DNA of 8,860 bases, from positions 1-8,860 of the forward strand of contig JAJQFK010000230.1 in the NCBI GenBank assembly GCA_021201175.1, in the 5' to 3' direction. Below the pieces are notes generated by a model. That model had not been told where the DNA came from. It ran no database searches and saw only the letters and a program-made list of their open reading frames with translations. This document shows positions 1-7,189 of the stretch, piece by piece. Positions within the stretch are counted from its first letter, which is position 1. The number at the start of each line of letters is the position of its first letter. Origin of the DNA: Candidatus Gastranaerophilales bacterium. Lineage in GTDB: Bacteria; Cyanobacteriota; Vampirovibrionia; Gastranaerophilales; Gastranaerophilaceae. The translations under genes and the position numbers were made by a program.

Positions 1-2
1 AC

Positions 3-1289
3 GAAATTAAATGTCCTAAATGCGGAGAAATTTTTCAGACGGATGAAAATTATTATGCTGAAATAGTAAAACAGGTTAAAGACAAAGAATTTTCAAAAGA
101 GCTGAAAACAAAAGAACTTCAATTTGAAAAAGACAAAAATAATCTTATTCAATTAACTAAGCTGGAATTAGAAAAAGAATTTGCCAAAGAATTAAGTTCC
201 AAAGAAGCGGAAATAAATAAATTAAAATCCGAAATTAAATCAGAACAGATTTCTAAGAAATCAGAAATTAATGAAATTATATCTAAAAAAGATAAGGAAG
301 TTACTGAACTCAAAAACAAATTAAATTCATTCAACAAGGATAAAGACCTTGAAATAGCAAACATAGTAACTGATATGAGCAATAAGTTATCAGCACAGGA
401 AAATTTTATTCTAAAAATTACTAACGAAAGTGAGTTAGCGGAAAAAGAACACAAACTCCAAGAGCAATCCTTAAAAGACAAGTATGAAGCACAATTAAGA
501 TTTAAGGATGAAGAAATAGAACGCTACAAAGATTTCAAAGCAAGACTTTCGACTAAAATGGTGGGTGAAAGTTTAGAACAGCACTGTGAGATTGAGTTTA
601 ACAGATTGCGTGCAACTGGTTTTCAGAATGCTTATTTTGAAAAAGATAACAATGCAAAAAGCGGAAGTAAAGGTGATTATATATACAGAGATAAAGATTC
701 TGAAGGAGGAGAATTTATCTCAATAATGTTTGAGATGAAAAATGAAACAGATACAACTGCTGTCAAAAAGAAAAATGAAGATTTCTTAAAAGAACTGGAT
801 AAAGACCGCAGGGAAAAGAATTGCGAATATGCAGTTTTAGTATCTTTATTAGAACAAGAAAATGAATTATATAATTCAGGCATTGTTGATATGTCGCACA
901 AATATAATAAGATGTATGTAATAAGACCGCAGTTTTTTATTCCGATTATTACGCTTTTGAGAAATGCTTCGTTAAACTCATTGGAGTATAAGAAAGAATT
1001 ATCTTTAGTTAAAGCTCAAAATATTGATATATCTAACTTTGAAGCAGCTATGAATGATTTTAAAGATAAATTTTCAAAGAACTATGAATTAGCAAGCAAA
1101 AAGTTTAAAACCGCTATTGAAGAAATAGATAAAACAATAGACCATCTGCAAAAAACTAAAGATGCATTATTATCATCAGAAAATAACTTACGTCTTGCAA
1201 ATAACAAGGCTGAAGATTTAACGATAAAGAGATTAACGAAAAATAATCCTACTATGCAGGCGAAGTTTGAAGCTTTATCGAATTGCTGA
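3..1289 (+). CDS. DUF2130 family protein, 5' end just outside window
   Basis: The frame is open from the first complete codon at position 3, well upstream of the internal ATG at 375, so the real start lies a few codons before the window. The visible 428 residues are close to the usual family length of a little over 400. The N-terminus has a CPKCG zinc-knuckle-like motif (visible residues 4-7) followed by the DUF2130 signature around YYAEIVKQV. Residues about 25-190 are very rich in K and E with heptad-like spacing, a long coiled coil. The C-terminal part contains GSKGDY (D225) and a hydrophobic strand ending FEMKNE (E244-M-K246), the D...ExK pattern of PD-(D/E)XK nuclease folds. The cellular role of DUF2130 proteins is not known; nuclease activity is inferred from the motif only. 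It is convergent with the fibre module and ends before a shared hairpin terminator. Confidence 0.85.
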   Translation, partial: EIKCPKCGEIFQTDENYYAEIVKQVKDKEFSKELKTKELQFEKDKNNLIQLTKLELEKEFAKELSSKEAEINKLKSEIKSEQISKKSEINEIISKKDKEVTELKNKLNSFNKDKDLEIANIVTDMSNKLSAQENFILKITNESELAEKEHKLQEQSLKDKYEAQLRFKDEEIERYKDFKARLSTKMVGESLEQHCEIEFNRLRATGFQNAYFEKDNNAKSGSKGDYIYRDKDSEGGEFISIMFEMKNETDTTAVKKKNEDFLKELDKDRREKNCEYAVLVSLLEQENELYNSGIVDMSHKYNKMYVIRPQFFIPIITLLRNASLNSLEYKKELSLVKAQNIDISNFEAAMNDFKDKFSKNYELASKKFKTAIEEIDKTIDHLQKTKDALLSSENNLRLANNKAEDLTIKRLTKNNPTMQAKFEALSNC

Positions 1290-1332
1290 GACGAAGAAAT
1301 ATTTCTTAAGTTTTTTAACTGATTATAAATAT

Positions 1333-1371
1333 AAACTCTGGCGGTAACTGAAAATGCTACTGCCAGAGTTT
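1333..1371. terminator. Bidirectional hairpin terminator between convergent genes
   Basis: The arms 1333-1346 and 1358-1371 are complementary over 14 positions with a single G-T pair, closing an 11-base loop. The stem has a GC-rich core (CTCTGGC/GCCAGAG) and A/T-rich outer bases. It lies between the + strand DUF2130 stop (1287-1289) and the - strand stop at 1385-1387, so it can serve both genes. The U-tract is short on each side. Confidence 0.75.
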
Positions 1372-1384
1372 AATTATTACGGAA

Positions 1385-1864
1385 TTATTCTTCCGATTCG
1401 TCTGTTGATGATAGTAAATCATCCTCTGTTATTTCGCCTGCCTTATAGAGAAATAGTGCTTCTGCTATTTTTTCTGTAAGAGTAAAATCTCCGACGGTCA
1501 ACGGGCAAAGCTGTTTAACAACATAGCAATATACGTTTTGGCAGTAGGTCAACTGCATTTTAAGTTCAAGATTGGCTTCAAGATAATTGTTTATTGTTTC
1601 AAGGGTTAACCCGAACAACTGCAACCCTGTGATAAAATCTAATGCGGTCATTGTAAGATTGTTTATGCGCTCTTTTTCTTTCTCTGCCTGTTCTGCTTCA
1701 TATTCTTCCTCCGTATACAAAACCCCGTCTTTAATAAGGTTTTCAGTTTCCTGAATTTCCAAATCCTTATATTGAGGTGTAAACACAAGAGTATTTATTA
1801 ATCTTTGTTTATCCGTGTCCGATAATACTATTGTGTCATTTTGTTTGATATAATATGTGGTCAT
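1385..1864 (-). CDS. Small acidic protein of phage-tail-like module, unknown function
   Basis: A 159-residue protein that I do not recognise as a named family. It has no signal peptide or clear membrane segment. Residues about 50-70 are an acidic, charged, probably helical stretch (YTEEEYEAEQAEKEKERINN). The middle (about 70-130) is hydrophobic and predicted helical, with cysteines near residues 107 and 112 and a further one near 119. The C-terminus is acidic and serine-rich. The ATG is preceded by AGGAGA about five bases away, a strong ribosome site. It starts 51 bases after the stop of the fibre-like gene on the same strand and is followed by the shared terminator, so it is the last gene of that transcript. 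A small gene directly after a tail-fibre gene often encodes a fibre-assembly chaperone or tail accessory protein. That role is inferred from position alone. Confidence 0.7.
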   Translation of the reverse strand: MTTYYIKQNDTIVLSDTDKQRLINTLVFTPQYKDLEIQETENLIKDGVLYTEEEYEAEQAEKEKERINNLTMTALDFITGLQLFGLTLETINNYLEANLELKMQLTYCQNVYCYVVKQLCPLTVGDFTLTEKIAEALFLYKAGEITEDDLLSSTDESEE

Positions 1865-1915
1865 TATTTTCTCCTGTCATATTGTAATTATCCGTTTTGT
1901 CACGAGCTTTATTTT

Positions 1916-2971
1916 TTATACACTGCCGACTGCGTATATAAATCTAAATGATACGGTACTTCCTACCATATTATAGCCGCAGGTGACAGTATCACCTTTG
2001 TGTGCGGGAACAAAAACTCTCCCGGAAGCACTAGAAACAGCCGTAGAACGGCATTCTATTTGCAAACTTCCGGCTGTATTGTTCGTTAAAGATATATAAT
2101 TCGCATTCGTACTGCTCCCGTTATATTTTACAACGCAGAAGTAACCGTCTGCCGGTGCTGTATATGTTGAACCCGAACTTCCTAATGTTAAATCGGTGTA
2201 AGTACTTGACGGCATTGCATAACCGGCTGCTGTACTTGTGCCGGTATCGGTGAGATTTGACAAATCAACATCCGCTTTGCCGGTTAAAGCATTTGTCAAG
2301 ATAATATTTTTGTTATAACAGTTCAAAGTCAAATTACCCTCACCAGACGAAATAGTCAGAGTACCTGCGTAAACTTCATTTAGACCTTTTGTTACGGTTG
2401 ATGTTGTCGTTTCTGTGCCTTCTTCATCTGTATCGGTTGTTATTGTTATCTTTTGAAAATCGTAAGGAACTTTGGAAGTATTTAAAAGGTAATCACCTGA
2501 TACGGCGGTTGAAGGAAAAGCAGAGCCGTATGTTATTTCATTTTGTGTTAAGCTTATTGATTTATTAACAGGGTCTATGAAAATTTTATATGTTCCGTCC
2601 TCGAGGTTATCTGCTGTATATTCAAGCGTATCAGATATTGTATAAATTGTTCCGTTTGCGGTTGTAACATCAAAACTGCCAGAGGTTGTTAAAACATTGT
2701 CGGTTAAACTCAAAAATGCAGGGGCGCCGTTTGTGTCAACTTCACCTGTATTCACACAAAATACATTATATTGGCTTAAACCAGTAGCGGTTAAATTACT
2801 TAACTCCTGATTAGCATATTCACCTGCTTTAATTTCTGCAAGTTCTTTAATATATTCAACACCTTCGTCTGTGAGATTGGATAAAGTGTTATTAGCTCGT
2901 GACTGAATCATGCTCGCTATATCATTTGCAATATTCTTAATTGAAGTATTAATTGAATCTCTGATACTCAT
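1916..2971 (-). CDS. Phage tail-fibre-like protein
   Basis: A 351-residue protein with no signal peptide. The N-terminal 55 residues are helical. Three copies of an LSNLTxxG motif occur at residues 30-37, 57-64 and 237-244, a repeat common in fibre and spike proteins of phages of gut bacteria. The centre is beta-rich and full of T, S, N and G. The C-terminal 110 residues (from about MPSSTYTDLTLGSSGSTYTA through VPAHKGDTVTCGY to the end) resemble the terminal receptor-binding head found on many tail fibres, with the typical tract leading into APADGYFCV. The start ATG has GGGGA about seven bases upstream. The 136 bases between this gene and the upstream MBOAT gene contain AT-rich sequence but no convincing promoter. 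Base use is noticeably richer in G+C than the adjacent membrane-protein genes, a sign of separate origin. It could also be a host-encoded surface adhesin that shares fibre modules. Confidence 0.72.
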   Translation of the reverse strand: MSIRDSINTSIKNIANDIASMIQSRANNTLSNLTDEGVEYIKELAEIKAGEYANQELSNLTATGLSQYNVFCVNTGEVDTNGAPAFLSLTDNVLTTSGSFDVTTANGTIYTISDTLEYTADNLEDGTYKIFIDPVNKSISLTQNEITYGSAFPSTAVSGDYLLNTSKVPYDFQKITITTDTDEEGTETTTSTVTKGLNEVYAGTLTISSGEGNLTLNCYNKNIILTNALTGKADVDLSNLTDTGTSTAAGYAMPSSTYTDLTLGSSGSTYTAPADGYFCVVKYNGSSTNANYISLTNNTAGSLQIECRSTAVSSASGRVFVPAHKGDTVTCGYNMVGSTVSFRFIYAVGSV

Positions 2972-3107
2972 TTTATATCCCCGTTATTTTATAATCTGGT
3001 CTATGAAAGAATATAAAATTTTAAAGAAACAAAACAGAAGCAAAAGAACAGTGAAAGTAATGCCAGGTTAGGACAGATACAGGGTACAAATGATTAATAT
3101 ACTAAGA

Positions 3108-4523
3108 TTAAAACCTAAAATAAATAAACGGATTATAGGTAGAATTTGCAATAAACATTGTTGAAAATATAAGAAGAAAAATAAGCCATAAATTTACGAC
3201 CCCTTTTAAAATTTTATTATTTTCCGATTTTTGAAGCATTTTTGAAAATATAGGAGTTGAACATAGAATAGCCACTATAAGCATTATAATTTCAAACCTG
3301 TCAAGATAATAGGCATGCGGATAGAGAACATCATGGATTTTAACAATCCCGAACATGTTTTTTAGATATGTAAAAGCATAAGTCATATCATCGCTTCTAA
3401 ATATCACCCAGCCAAGTACAAAAATAAGAATTGTATAAATATGCCTTAAAATCTTCTTTAGCCCTGATAAAACTTCATCCTTTTTACCTATGCCTAAGAC
3501 CTTTTCAATGATTATGAAAAACCCGTTCCAAACGCCCCATATAATAAAATTCCATGAAGCTCCATGCCATATACCCGTTAATAAAAAGACAATTCCTAAA
3601 TTTCTTAAAGTTTTAATCAGCCCTTTTCTGTTTCCGCCAAGTGAGATATAAACATAGTTTTTAAACCATGTTGATAAAGATATATGCCATCTTCTCCAAA
3701 ATTCTGTTATAGATTTTGAAATATAAGGGTAGTTGAAGTTTTCTAAAAAGTTAAAACCAAAGATTAATCCTAAACCGATTGCCATATCGGAATATCCCGA
3801 AAAATCGAAAAACAGCTGAAAAGAATAACAAATTGCACCAAGCCAGGCAATAAAAGGTGAAAATGTATCGGGAGATTGAATAAATATTTTATCTGCTACA
3901 GCCCCCAGAGTATTTGCTATTATTATTTTTTTAGAAAGACCTATAATAAATCGTTTTGCCCCAAGTGATACTTTATCAAAAGTCACATCTCTATTCTCAA
4001 TTTGAGCTTCTATGTCATGATATTTAACAATAGGACCTGCTATAAGCTGAGGGAACAAAGAAATATAAAGAGCGAGTTTATAGAAATCTTTTTGTACTTT
4101 GACTTCATCTCTATATACGTCAATCAGATATGACAGAGCCTGAAATGTATAGAAGGAAATTCCAATCGGCATAATAATTTCAAGTAAATTTATGTGAGAA
4201 TGAAAGACAGAATTTATATTTGAGATTATAAAGTCAAAGTATTTAAAATATACCAAAAACCCTAAATTAACAAGAATTGTTCCCAATAAGACGGTTTTTG
4301 CTTTGTATTTATTATTTTTGAATTTATCAATAAGAATTGCCCCGTAATAATTAACAATAATCGTTACAAGCATTATTGCAAGATATTTAGGCTCGCCCCA
4401 TGCGTAGAAGATTATGCTTGCAATAAGCAAAATCGAATTGTGCAGTTCTTTTTTAGTAACAAGATACAATAAACATACAATCGGCAAAAATATGTATAAA
4501 AATGTAATTGATGAAAACAGCAT
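3108..4523 (-). CDS. MBOAT family O-acyltransferase, AlgI-like
   Basis: A 471-residue polytopic membrane protein with about ten or more hydrophobic segments, the usual length for AlgI/PatA/DltB-type enzymes. Diagnostic motifs are FFDFSGYSDMAIG (about 238-250), WRRWHISLSTWFKNYVYI (276-293), GGNRKG (296-301) and LTGIWHGASW (315-324), in which His320 is the expected catalytic histidine. Enzymes of this family move acyl groups across or at the inner membrane to an exported polysaccharide or lipid acceptor. The start ATG lies only three bases after the stop of the AlgJ-like gene, and its ribosome site (GTGAGGA, about seven bases upstream) is inside that gene's last codons, so the two are translationally coupled. 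The partner points to polysaccharide O-acetylation. The polymer cannot be named because no glycosyltransferase or polymerase genes are in view. Confidence 0.93.
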   Translation of the reverse strand: MLFSSITFLYIFLPIVCLLYLVTKKELHNSILLIASIIFYAWGEPKYLAIMLVTIIVNYYGAILIDKFKNNKYKAKTVLLGTILVNLGFLVYFKYFDFIISNINSVFHSHINLLEIIMPIGISFYTFQALSYLIDVYRDEVKVQKDFYKLALYISLFPQLIAGPIVKYHDIEAQIENRDVTFDKVSLGAKRFIIGLSKKIIIANTLGAVADKIFIQSPDTFSPFIAWLGAICYSFQLFFDFSGYSDMAIGLGLIFGFNFLENFNYPYISKSITEFWRRWHISLSTWFKNYVYISLGGNRKGLIKTLRNLGIVFLLTGIWHGASWNFIIWGVWNGFFIIIEKVLGIGKKDEVLSGLKKILRHIYTILIFVLGWVIFRSDDMTYAFTYLKNMFGIVKIHDVLYPHAYYLDRFEIIMLIVAILCSTPIFSKMLQKSENNKILKGVVNLWLIFLLIFSTMFIANSTYNPFIYFRF

Positions 4524-4526
4524 TTT

Positions 4527-6260
4527 CTAATCCTCACTTGCCAAATTTTTTAAGGCTCTTAAATTACCTACAGTTATGCAAAGTACAATTATATCGGGTT
4601 TATAATCCAAAATATCCTTTTTTAACCTCTTTAGAATTTTAAATTCTTCTGAAATCGGAATATCTTTTACACCGTTTAACCTGAAATAAATTGTGTTTTT
4701 AAAAGTATAAGGTAAAATTTCTGTTAAATCTTCATTCATGCTTGTTCCTGTCATCAAAACTTTTAAGTCAGCTACTTTTTCATATTTAAAAGATTTTTTC
4801 TTTAATTTAGAAACATCTATAACCGTCTTTTTCATATTTTTTTCATCTTTATGTGTGTAATAATTATACTTAGTATCAAGTATTTTGAGTGCTTTCTTTT
4901 CTGGTAGATTAATCAAAAAACAATTTGTATGCCCTCTATAAAAATCTCTTCCCCAATCAGAACGAATTAAATTATTTTGACTGACATTAAAATCATCCTG
5001 CCTTACTTCTTTTAAGTAAGGATAATCCTTTTTCATCTCTTTTATTAGAGCTTTATACCCTGTATAAGCACCAAAATCAGTCCAGTGGGGGTCTGTCTTA
5101 AAAAATACATAGTTTTCTTTTGAGGCTTCTTTTAGCTCTTTAAAAGGATAAATTACAGGTATTGAGGTTTTTTCTTTGATTTTTTCAACAGGTTCTTTGT
5201 AATTATCCGTATTATTTTGAGACAAAAAAGTTTCCTGCATATAAATGTACTCTTTTTTAGGCACAACAAGCAGATAAAGTTTTATATTATTTTTCTTGCA
5301 AAAATTGTCAAATCCAATCAACCCGTCAGCACTTTTCTCAATTTGTTCAGATGTTAAAGACTCCGATATAATCGGTAAGCTAAACTCCCAATTAGTTTTT
5401 TTATCTAAATATGCTTTTGAAGTTTTATAATATCTGCTTGCAATATTATATGAAAATCCTTGATACAGATTAATCAATAATTTTCTCATTCCAAATCTAT
5501 CTGAAATCCAACTTTCATAGTCTTTTCCGAAATTGAGATTTATGGAATTGTCTTTGTTAAATAATGTCTTCCATTCTGCGAGATTTCTGTTTTCCTGCTC
5601 CGATTTAACCTCCTGATTAATATTAAACATAGGAATAAAAAGAAGTGCAGCACATATTGCAAGAAAAATAATATCGAGTCTTGATGCATTCTTATTGATT
5701 TTAAAATCCGCAAGATAAGAGGTTAACTTTAAAAAGAGTAAAAAGGAAAGAGTGCCTATTATAAGAAATATCTTTAAATCAAACTTTTTTGCCTGCTTTG
5801 CAGTTATTCTTTCGGAGTAATCAAGAGTTGCGGTGTCACTATTTGGAATTATGACTAAGCTGTTATCGTTTATTTTTAGTTTCGCATTTTTAGACTTGAA
5901 TTTTGATAAATCATTAATCCGATATTTTCCATCTCTAAATGAAAGATTAGATATTTGATATTCAACATGAGGTTCAATTTGATTTAAAATCAGCCTTAAT
6001 CTTTTGGGCGGAGTCTTTTGACGAAATGAAATATTATATTTCTTCGTCTTTTGAAGATTAATTTCACTTTCGTTTTCATAAGATTTTGAAAAAGATGGGT
6101 CATCTTTCCTGTTCAAAACGGTTGTAATAATAATCGGATTTTCGGATTGTGATTTTATATCCATTGAAAAAGTCAGAGGACGAGAAATAAGCCAATAATT
6201 AAAAGTAACTACAATAACTAATATTGTTAAAGCTATAGATATAAACTTTCTCTTTTTCAA
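4527..6260 (-). CDS. AlgJ/AlgX-like (DHHW, SGNH-type) membrane-anchored acyltransferase partner
   Basis: A 577-residue protein. Hydrophobic segments lie at residues about 7-26, 162-181 and 195-213. Between the first two is a ~130-residue beta-rich domain (30-155), probably extracytoplasmic. After the last comes a typical AlgJ-type domain: ENRNLAEW (223-230), an FGKDYESWISDRFG region (244-257), LLVVPKKEY (330-338), FFKTDPHWTDFG (386-397; D390 and H392), and GTSMNED (505-511) at the position of the SGNH serine (S507). The C-terminal VGNLRALKN replaces the more usual V-E-R-N-L-type ending. Such proteins receive the acyl group from the MBOAT partner and place it on the polysaccharide outside the membrane. 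The start is TTG at 6258-6260 with AGGAG five bases upstream; the nearest upstream ATG runs into a stop after three codons. The N-terminal domain makes it longer than most AlgJ proteins. Confidence 0.88.
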   Translation of the reverse strand: MKKRKFISIALTILVIVVTFNYWLISRPLTFSMDIKSQSENPIIITTVLNRKDDPSFSKSYENESEINLQKTKKYNISFRQKTPPKRLRLILNQIEPHVEYQISNLSFRDGKYRINDLSKFKSKNAKLKINDNSLVIIPNSDTATLDYSERITAKQAKKFDLKIFLIIGTLSFLLFLKLTSYLADFKINKNASRLDIIFLAICAALLFIPMFNINQEVKSEQENRNLAEWKTLFNKDNSINLNFGKDYESWISDRFGMRKLLINLYQGFSYNIASRYYKTSKAYLDKKTNWEFSLPIISESLTSEQIEKSADGLIGFDNFCKKNNIKLYLLVVPKKEYIYMQETFLSQNNTDNYKEPVEKIKEKTSIPVIYPFKELKEASKENYVFFKTDPHWTDFGAYTGYKALIKEMKKDYPYLKEVRQDDFNVSQNNLIRSDWGRDFYRGHTNCFLINLPEKKALKILDTKYNYYTHKDEKNMKKTVIDVSKLKKKSFKYEKVADLKVLMTGTSMNEDLTEILPYTFKNTIYFRLNGVKDIPISEEFKILKRLKKDILDYKPDIIVLCITVGNLRALKNLASED

Positions 6261-6270
6261 TTCTTCTCCT
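6258..6270 (-). promoter_or_regulatory. Ribosome binding site fixing a TTG start
   Basis: On the - strand AGGAG (6266-6270) is followed by five bases and then TTG (6258-6260), which opens the AlgJ-like frame with MKKRKF. An ATG 20 bases upstream reads into a TAG almost at once, so TTG is the only credible start. A TTG start usually lowers translation. Confidence 0.75.
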
Positions 6271-6272
6271 AA

Positions 6273-6298
6273 TGCACCATTTTATCTATTTTGGTGTA
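6273..6298. repeat. 26-bp dyad site, copy 1 (upstream of AlgJ-like gene)
   Basis: TGCACC (6273-6278), 14 bases, then GGTGTA (6293-6298). The arms are inverted repeats matching at 5 of 6 positions. The whole 26 bp matches the site at 7054-7079 at 22 positions in the same orientation. It ends 12 bases before the AlgJ-like TTG start, in its leader. Possible roles are a tyrosine-recombinase core site, an operator, or an RNA leader hairpin. Confidence 0.65.
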
Positions 6299-6472
6299 AA
6301 AGTCCGATAAAGCACATATAATAGGGTTTTATGGAATAGGAAATTTTTTAATTTTAAGACGCCGTATAAGATTAAAATTTTTCTTGTTTGTGTTATTATT
6401 GGCTTGTAGAATATATGCACCCGAATAGATAATCTGTTGTATTTATAATATGGTGAATTTCCGCTGTATCAC
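6299..6472. other. Intergenic region between recombinase and AlgJ-like genes
   Basis: AT-rich noncoding DNA. It holds an AT-only inverted repeat (6350-6357 with 6372-6379, 14-base loop) followed on the + strand by a T-run, a weak possible terminator. On the + strand TTGTTT (6384-6389) and TAGAAT (6407-6412) are 17 bases apart and could form a weak promoter running antisense to the recombinase gene. On the - strand a TATTAT (6318-6323) could be a -10 box for the acylation operon, but no matching -35 box is seen. No strong terminator follows the recombinase stop. Confidence 0.4.
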
Positions 6473-7039
6473 TTATAATTCAAAGTTATTGTATGATATA
6501 TCTATTTCATCCTGGTCTACTCCGATATAGCGTAAAGTAATTGCAGGTGATGAGTGATTTAATATCTTTTGCAACAGTGCTACATCATTGTATTTTTTAT
6601 AAAAATGATATCCGAATGTTTTTCTCATGGTGTGCGTACCTATATTTGCACTAATTCCAAGTTTTTTACAGGTATCATTTAAAAATCGGTACACTTGCGA
6701 CCTATCTAACCTATGATGATGTTTACCCACAAATAACGGTTCTTCTTCAACTATTGAATAGGTCTTTAACCTTTCTTTGGATAAATATTCTTCTATAAGG
6801 TCTTTTAACTTCTTATTCAAAGGAAATCTTTTATACTTTCCTGTTTTTCTTTCCTTTATCTCAACATAATTTTTGTTTTTGACATCCTCAATATTTAAAC
6901 CAAGTATATCTGAAATTCTAAGCCCTGTATTTGTACCGAATACCCAAATTAACTTATTTCTTATACTGTGCACAGCTAAATAGTTTTCAATAGCTTCTAC
7001 ATCTTCCTTGCGTTTTATCGGCTCTACCAAATTTTTCAT
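6473..7039 (-). CDS. Short tyrosine recombinase (integrase/invertase type), catalytic domain only
   Basis: A protein of 188 residues from ATG 7037-7039. The catalytic set is complete: R41 in TGLRISD, K65 in the ERKTGK beta-hairpin, H136 and R139 in THTMRKTFG, H162 in LNHSSP, and nucleophile Y171 in TLRYIG. The N-terminal arm- and core-binding domains of full-length integrases (350 or more residues) are missing. The size is like FimB/FimE-type DNA invertases and other compact recombinases. It should cut and rejoin DNA at short dyad core sites. An in-frame ATG two codons upstream (7043-7045) is possible, but AGAAAGGA lies six bases before 7039 and directly touches the upstream ATG, so the inner start is preferred. 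The gene is bracketed by two matching 26-bp dyad sites, which are the best candidates for its substrates. A phage-type or mobile-cassette integrase is equally possible. Confidence 0.88.
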   Translation of the reverse strand: MKNLVEPIKRKEDVEAIENYLAVHSIRNKLIWVFGTNTGLRISDILGLNIEDVKNKNYVEIKERKTGKYKRFPLNKKLKDLIEEYLSKERLKTYSIVEEEPLFVGKHHHRLDRSQVYRFLNDTCKKLGISANIGTHTMRKTFGYHFYKKYNDVALLQKILNHSSPAITLRYIGVDQDEIDISYNNFEL

Positions 7040-7053
7040 ATACATTCCTTTCT

Positions 7054-7079
7054 TGCACCTCTTTAACTGTTTTGGTGTA
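7054..7079. repeat. 26-bp dyad site, copy 2 (upstream of recombinase gene)
   Basis: TGCACC (7054-7059), 14 bases, then GGTGTA (7074-7079), with the same arm spacing and orientation as the copy at 6273-6298 and 22 of 26 bases identical, including a 10-base run at the right end. It lies just upstream of the recombinase ribosome site and next to the predicted transcription start of that gene. The distance between the two copies is 781 bp, start to start. Confidence 0.65.
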
Positions 7080-7084
7080 TTAAA

Positions 7085-7113
7085 AAATTAAAGTGAGCTT
7101 GCACTATTGACAA
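7085..7113 (-). promoter_or_regulatory. Probable promoter of the recombinase gene
   Basis: On the - strand TTGTCA (7108-7113) and TAATTT (7085-7090) are 17 bases apart. Transcription would begin close to 7078, at the edge of the 26-bp dyad site, so a protein bound there could block or bend the start region. There is no second good promoter before the AlgJ-like gene, so this may also supply that operon. Confidence 0.45.
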
Positions 7114-7140
7114 ATAAAATTAATAAACTGCCCAGTGCGG

Positions 7141-7169
7141 TTGAAAAATTTAGAATTGTGGTATATTAT
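7141..7169 (+). promoter_or_regulatory. Sigma-70-type promoter of the riboswitch transcript
   Basis: TTGAAA (7141-7146), a 17-base spacer and TATTAT (7164-7169) form a good housekeeping promoter; TATATT (7162-7167) overlaps it. Transcription should begin near 7176, about 14 bases before the first riboswitch helix. Confidence 0.65.
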
Positions 7170-7189
7170 GGATGTATAAAATTTAATAT

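Noticed and set aside
375..377. ATG 375 as the start of the DUF2130 gene
   Set aside because: The same frame is open back to position 3 and encodes the family's N-terminal CPKCG and YYAEIVKQV signature, so 375 is internal.
149..481. Open frame on the - strand, 110 codons
   Set aside because: It lies wholly inside the + strand DUF2130 frame, opposite its K/E-rich coiled coil, and its S/L/F/N-rich product is what the reverse complement of such a coding sequence gives. No ribosome site was found.
677..901. Open frame on the - strand, 74 codons
   Set aside because: Antisense shadow of the DUF2130 C-terminal domain, with low-complexity S/F composition.
2972..3107. tRNA, small RNA or small gene between the MBOAT and fibre-like genes
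   Set aside because: No cloverleaf, strong hairpin or open frame with a ribosome site was seen on either strand.
6350..6379. AT-only inverted repeat as a terminator or inversion site
   Set aside because: Eight A/T pairs around a 14-base loop would be weak as RNA, and no partner copy was found elsewhere in the window.
6384..6412. + strand promoter-like pair TTGTTT-17-TAGAAT
   Set aside because: The -35 box is poor and the transcript would only run antisense to the recombinase gene. In AT-rich DNA such a match is expected by chance.
6446..6476. Terminator after the recombinase gene
   Set aside because: Only a four-pair GTGA/TCAC stem without a U-tract can be drawn; this is not convincing.
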